A stretch of DNA of 64,000 bases, from the NCBI RefSeq assembly GCF_904849725.1, contig NC_058518.1:504977225-505041224 (forward strand), given 5' to 3'. Made by a program: the position numbers and the translations under genes. Below are positions 60,366-64,000 of this stretch, one piece after another (the first letter of the stretch is position 1; each line of letters begins with the position of its first letter). The notes beneath the pieces were generated by a model, which saw only the letters and a program-made list of their open reading frames with translations, searched no databases and was not told where the DNA came from. The stretch is from Hordeum vulgare subsp. vulgare. Taxonomy: Eukaryota; Streptophyta; Magnoliopsida; Poales; Poaceae.

Positions 60366-62144
60366 TGTTAGGAAAGCAACTTATCTTTATTGAAGGCCCA
60401 AGGGGTATATATATATTACACATGACTTGGGGTGCAAGGAAAGTAAACATAGACTAATAAGGACTCCTAGACTAATACTAACAGACTAATAAGGACTCCT
60501 AGACTAATACTAATACTTCTTAACACCCCCCTCAAATGCAAAGCGTATGCAATAGCATTTCTTTTGAAGAAGTGTAATACTAAAAAACAATGATAATCCA
60601 AATCCGCGTCTTGAGAGTGTCGTCGTAGCATGAAGAGTCTTCAAAACTAGTCGAGTCGCCGAAGGAGAGAACGAAGAGATGGCACATCAGAGGTAGACAC
60701 CGCATCACTTGAAGATACAAGATAAGTATCAAGAGAAGATGGGTTGTCAAAAGAAGATGGCACATCAAGAGAAAGATATCGAAGAGATGGCACATGAGAG
60801 GAAGACACCGCATCACTTGAAGATACAAGATAAGTACCAAGAGAAGATGAGTTGTCAAAAGAAGGTGGCACATCAAGAGAATAAAGCATTGCATGGAAAA
60901 TCATAGTCCATGACAACCGTCGGCGAAACAAGCTCGGAGGATAAGGCACGATGGATGTAGATCGACAATGCAAAAGAAGTCCAGAAAATCCTATAGAAAA
61001 CAACAAGGGCAAATAGGCCACAAAAGTTGCATAGAAAGGATCAGGACCGGAGAAAGGCTGACGGACTAAGGTATGGTGGACTCGCATGGCATGAGAAAAC
61101 ACAAAATTTCAACGGATTTGGTGGACGTAGCGAAAAAAAGAAACTAGAAAACACACACTAGAATAGGGATGATGGCAGCGGAAGAGAAAAAATAATATCA
61201 TGGCGAAGGGAATAGCAGTAGCACGGGAGCTGGATGTGGAGGAGGAGAGCATGCAATCGGGAGCTAAGCAGTACATCACCCACCAAGCTGCATGTACATT
61301 AACTGCAATCGGGGCCTAAGCAACACACGCCATGACAAGGTAGCATGCAACAACAAGCAACACGTGTGTAGCAGAGGTAGCGGTGGCCAATAGCACCATG
61401 TAGCACCATGAGCAGCACGACGTAGCATCAATTTTTTTAAGGAATCATAGATCACGTTCCAATCGGGATCAGGACGGGCTCCAGTGGCAGGTGGTGGAAG
61501 CACCGGGATCCCAACAATGGCTGGATCCGATCCAATCGGGAGGGCAGAAGGCGGCGCGACCTGGAGATCCGGCACGACCAGGAGAGAGAAGAGCCGAGGT
61601 GTGGTGGCTCGACCTAGAGATGGCGCGGCAGACAGGGCTGCCTCGTCGGGCCGCACCGACAAGAAGTCGGGGCGCACGAGGCCGAGGGAGGAGACGGAGC
61701 CGCCGTCTCGTCGCACGCCACGAGATGCGCCGTGGAGATCTCGCCGACGAGTGGCCGGCGGCGCTGACCATGGCGACCGCAGTCTCCGCGGCGATGGATC
61801 GGCGGACAGGGAGAACCTTGAACGGCGGCGAGATCCGGCGGCCCAACAGCACGAGGACGAGAACGAGAGCTGCAACAGGAGGAGATCGGGAGCAGCAGCT
61901 AGACGAACAGCGGCTGTGTGGAGAAGGTTGGATCGGGAGGGTGAGTTGCAGCGCCCGAAAAAAATAACCTAAGCTCTAATAACATGTTAGGAAAGCAACT
62001 TATCTTTATTAAAGGCCCAAGGGGCATATATATATTACACATGACTTGAGGTGCAAGGAAAGTAAACATAGACTAATGAGGACTCCTAGACTAATACTAA
62101 TAGACTAATAAGGACTCCTAGACTAATACTAATACTTCTTAACA
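60366..62144 (-). mobile_element. Non-autonomous LTR retrotransposon (1.78 kb) in copia-3
   Basis: Two 160-base LTRs (60366-60525 and 61985-62144) have TGTTA...TAACA ends. On the minus strand a TGTTATTAGAGCTTA primer-like site follows the 5' LTR and a GAGGGGGG polypurine tract precedes the 3' LTR. Flanks GTCGG and GGCGG are five-base duplications with one mismatch. The interior has no gag or pol. It contains a 108-base tandem duplication (60672-60887) and a GC-rich region on which open frames run by composition alone. Confidence 0.8.
60672..60887. repeat. 108-base tandem duplication
   Basis: Two adjacent units start CGAAGAGATGGCACAT at 60672 and 60780 and differ at a few bases. They lie inside the non-autonomous LTR element. 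Confidence 0.75.
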
Positions 62145-63641
62145 GGCGGGTCTCTGCGTGAACCCTTCTTCTACAAGCCTCGCTTTCTCAACACCTCATT
62201 TACTTTGTCTAGGAATGAAAAGTTTTTAGTATTCCTGATGGGAGGTACTTATGAGTAGTAGGTATTACTGTGGTAAATACCACTCTTTGTAGAGCAAGTG
62301 CTATTCTTCATTACTTGAATACATTACTTGCTAAATCATTGTGTACGCAACAATACTGTGTATGAAATTGAAACATACAATCAAATTTATCAAATATTGT
62401 ATCCAAGGGATATGATATTAGAAATTTTACTACATGTAGTGGTACAAGTATAGGCTAATAATATGTTGGGATAATTAGGAGACTACCTCACGTCTCTGAT
62501 ATTATTGAGTGCAAATAACTTCATCCTCCATTTACTGCACTAGACTTTAGTTCTCCTTCTAATGAAGATTGTGAGAACAAGCATCTACGAGAATATTTTG
62601 GTTGTTATTTATAAATTTTTAAATTTATCCCGTTGAATTTATCAGCCTTTTCAATAAATTTGTGATGTGGTTTGACCATATGTTTGAGGGTTCGGTAGTC
62701 ATATGTACGATATTTTATGTAATCACACATTTGACAAACTTGAGAGTTGTCTTTGTGATCGTTTGAAAACGATCTATTCCATATTAATAGGTAATTCTGT
62801 CTTTGGTTGTATTTTACCCGTCGTCACTTTACTTTGAATTGCTCATGGCCATTTTTCGTCACCACTGACTTGTCATTTGGTACCAACAAGATTTTCAAAT
62901 GATGGTATAGTACCTGTGGGGTGAGTGTGACGATTTTAAGAGATTCCATGTTTCTTCATCATGGAAAATGGTAATACCATCATATGAGGATGTAAAGTGT
63001 ATCAAGGGCTTTTCAACCAAATCCGCATATGAAAATATTTGATCATGTGATCTCAACTTGAAGTTGACTAAGTGAAAAAATTCTGAGCTGCGATAGACAT
63101 GAGGTCTTTGAAAACGAATGGGAGATCATTGGCGATGTGCTCATGGCAGCATGTTTCTCTTAAGGGAATTTTCAAGTGAATATATATATTCATCCATTGT
63201 GTACTTTGTTTGGGAACCAAGTGAAGTTGGTGACATATAAAATGCATATGTGCGTCAATAAAATATCCATGTGTTACATGAAATGATCATGCATTATTTA
63301 ATTTACTTCTTGGAGTAAAACAAAATATATGGATGAAATGATCTTGTTGAGAACAATCCACCAAGGTGATGCTTGGTGAACATGGGGTGTAAACATTCAA
63401 TATAGTGCATGCGATGAAATCGTTGCTAATGTTTTGGGCTTCATTTGTGAAAAAAAGTGTGACTTTAGAGTCACGACCAAAATATAGACTTTGCAATTTT
63501 AACATTGCTTAGTCACTATGAAAATAACAACCACAATGTGATGTGGATCTTGCAATAATGTTTGAGACACTCGGTATAAATTATGGTATCCATCTTGATG
63601 GATGGATAATAGTGACGTAGGCTTCATTGCCATGCATTTTA

Positions 63642-63644
<3 letters not shown>

Positions 63645-63692
<48 letters not shown>
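63645..63692. repeat. (AT)n microsatellite
   Basis: About 24 uninterrupted AT units within decayed copia-3 sequence. Confidence 0.95.
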
Positions 63693-63694
<2 letters not shown>

Positions 63695-64000
63695 TTTTCT
63701 ATGACATATTCAAGCAAAATGTGCAAGAACAATATTTACTATGAGAGTAAAATATTTTAGTGAACAACAACAATAAATGCTTCGGATGAGCAAATTCTAG
63801 TACGGCTGATGCCTTATAGCCATATGTGCAAACCTTAATTTATATAGGATAATATTTTGAAGATAATCACTAATATGATGTAGATCTCGCAGTAATAGAA
63901 AACATAGTCTGACTTTTGTCAGTAGATGTTCATAATTCTATTACCTTATGTTATGCTATATTTAAGAAAATTATTTAGAAGGTAGTCATCTATCAAAATG

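Larger units (their letters stand above)
58282..64000 (-). mobile_element. copia-3, decayed, 3' part (continues past window)
   Basis: Minus-strand relative of copia-2 with alignable 3' leader, RNase H and integrase-region sequence but a different LTR. It is interrupted by a 1.78 kb element at 60366-62144. The C-terminal copia tail (TKCCDNPTDYT, IGMRHP) lies at 59048-59230, and an RNase H start near 59610-59760. No frame is intact. Bases 62150-63640 correspond to copia-2 sequence around 45900-47900 but hold no coding signal of their own. Confidence 0.75.

Noticed and set aside
61276..61875. 199-residue frame as a real gene in the small LTR element
   Set aside because: Overlapping frames are open on both strands, as expected from GC content. 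It has no recognisable domain.
1..64000. tRNA, rRNA or conserved non-coding RNA genes
   Set aside because: I looked for cloverleaf-like and conserved blocks and saw none outside the retrotransposon primer sites. A tRNA or covariance-model scan would be decisive.

Overview
The window is nuclear DNA from a grass, almost certainly a Triticeae genome (wheat or a close relative). It is nested transposable elements around one small plant gene, a WRKY transcription factor. There are no bacterial features. CACTA elements carrying TTTAGTCGCGG subterminal repeats, Ty1/copia elements, a solo LTR that resembles a common Triticeae LTR, and a cluster of Helitron-like segments account for nearly all of it. 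The organism call is an inference from these families.

The dominant structure is a very large, nearly perfect inverted repeat. Every landmark at position x in bases 2899 to about 25208 recurs on the other strand at 53551 minus x, up to base 50652. Each arm is about 22.3 kb. I found no net length difference and only two substitutions in the reading frames I could compare. Each arm reads outward from the centre as: most of a CACTA element (TNP2 transposase broken by one stop, plus an intact five-exon gene for a TNPA-like/Ulp1-protease protein); the integrase, RT, RNase H and 3' LTR of an old copia element (copia-1), split by a 1.67 kb solo LTR; an intact intronless group III WRKY gene; and a second degenerate copia element (copia-2). 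The 1252-base loop (26157-27408) holds the 5' LTR remnant, primer site and decayed gag-protease of copia-1.

The right arm looks like the original. There the CACTA element (27409-37654) has matching GAT duplications and copia-2 (44257-51488) is complete with ATCCC duplications. The left arm looks like a copy pasted into a second CACTA element in opposite orientation. The inner 0.95 kb of the left CACTA (25209-26156) is several per cent diverged from its partner. The rest of that diverged element appears to resume at 2893-465, beyond a 5-base filler. The layout fits a break in one CACTA that was repaired by invading the inverted neighbour, copying about 22 kb, and end-joining back.

Outside the palindrome, bases 1-421 hold the end of an unrecognised acidic-tailed protein. 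Bases 51527-58281 are a chain of Helitron-like segments with captured gene pieces: two exons of a sulfurtransferase, one unidentified exon, a possible DUF594 piece and a first exon of a SNF2/ALC1-like helicase. Bases 58282-64000 are a third decayed copia element on the minus strand, interrupted by a 1.78 kb non-autonomous LTR element.

The likely functional content is two identical, divergently transcribed WRKY genes and two identical TNPA/Ulp1 genes. All other coding sequence appears broken.
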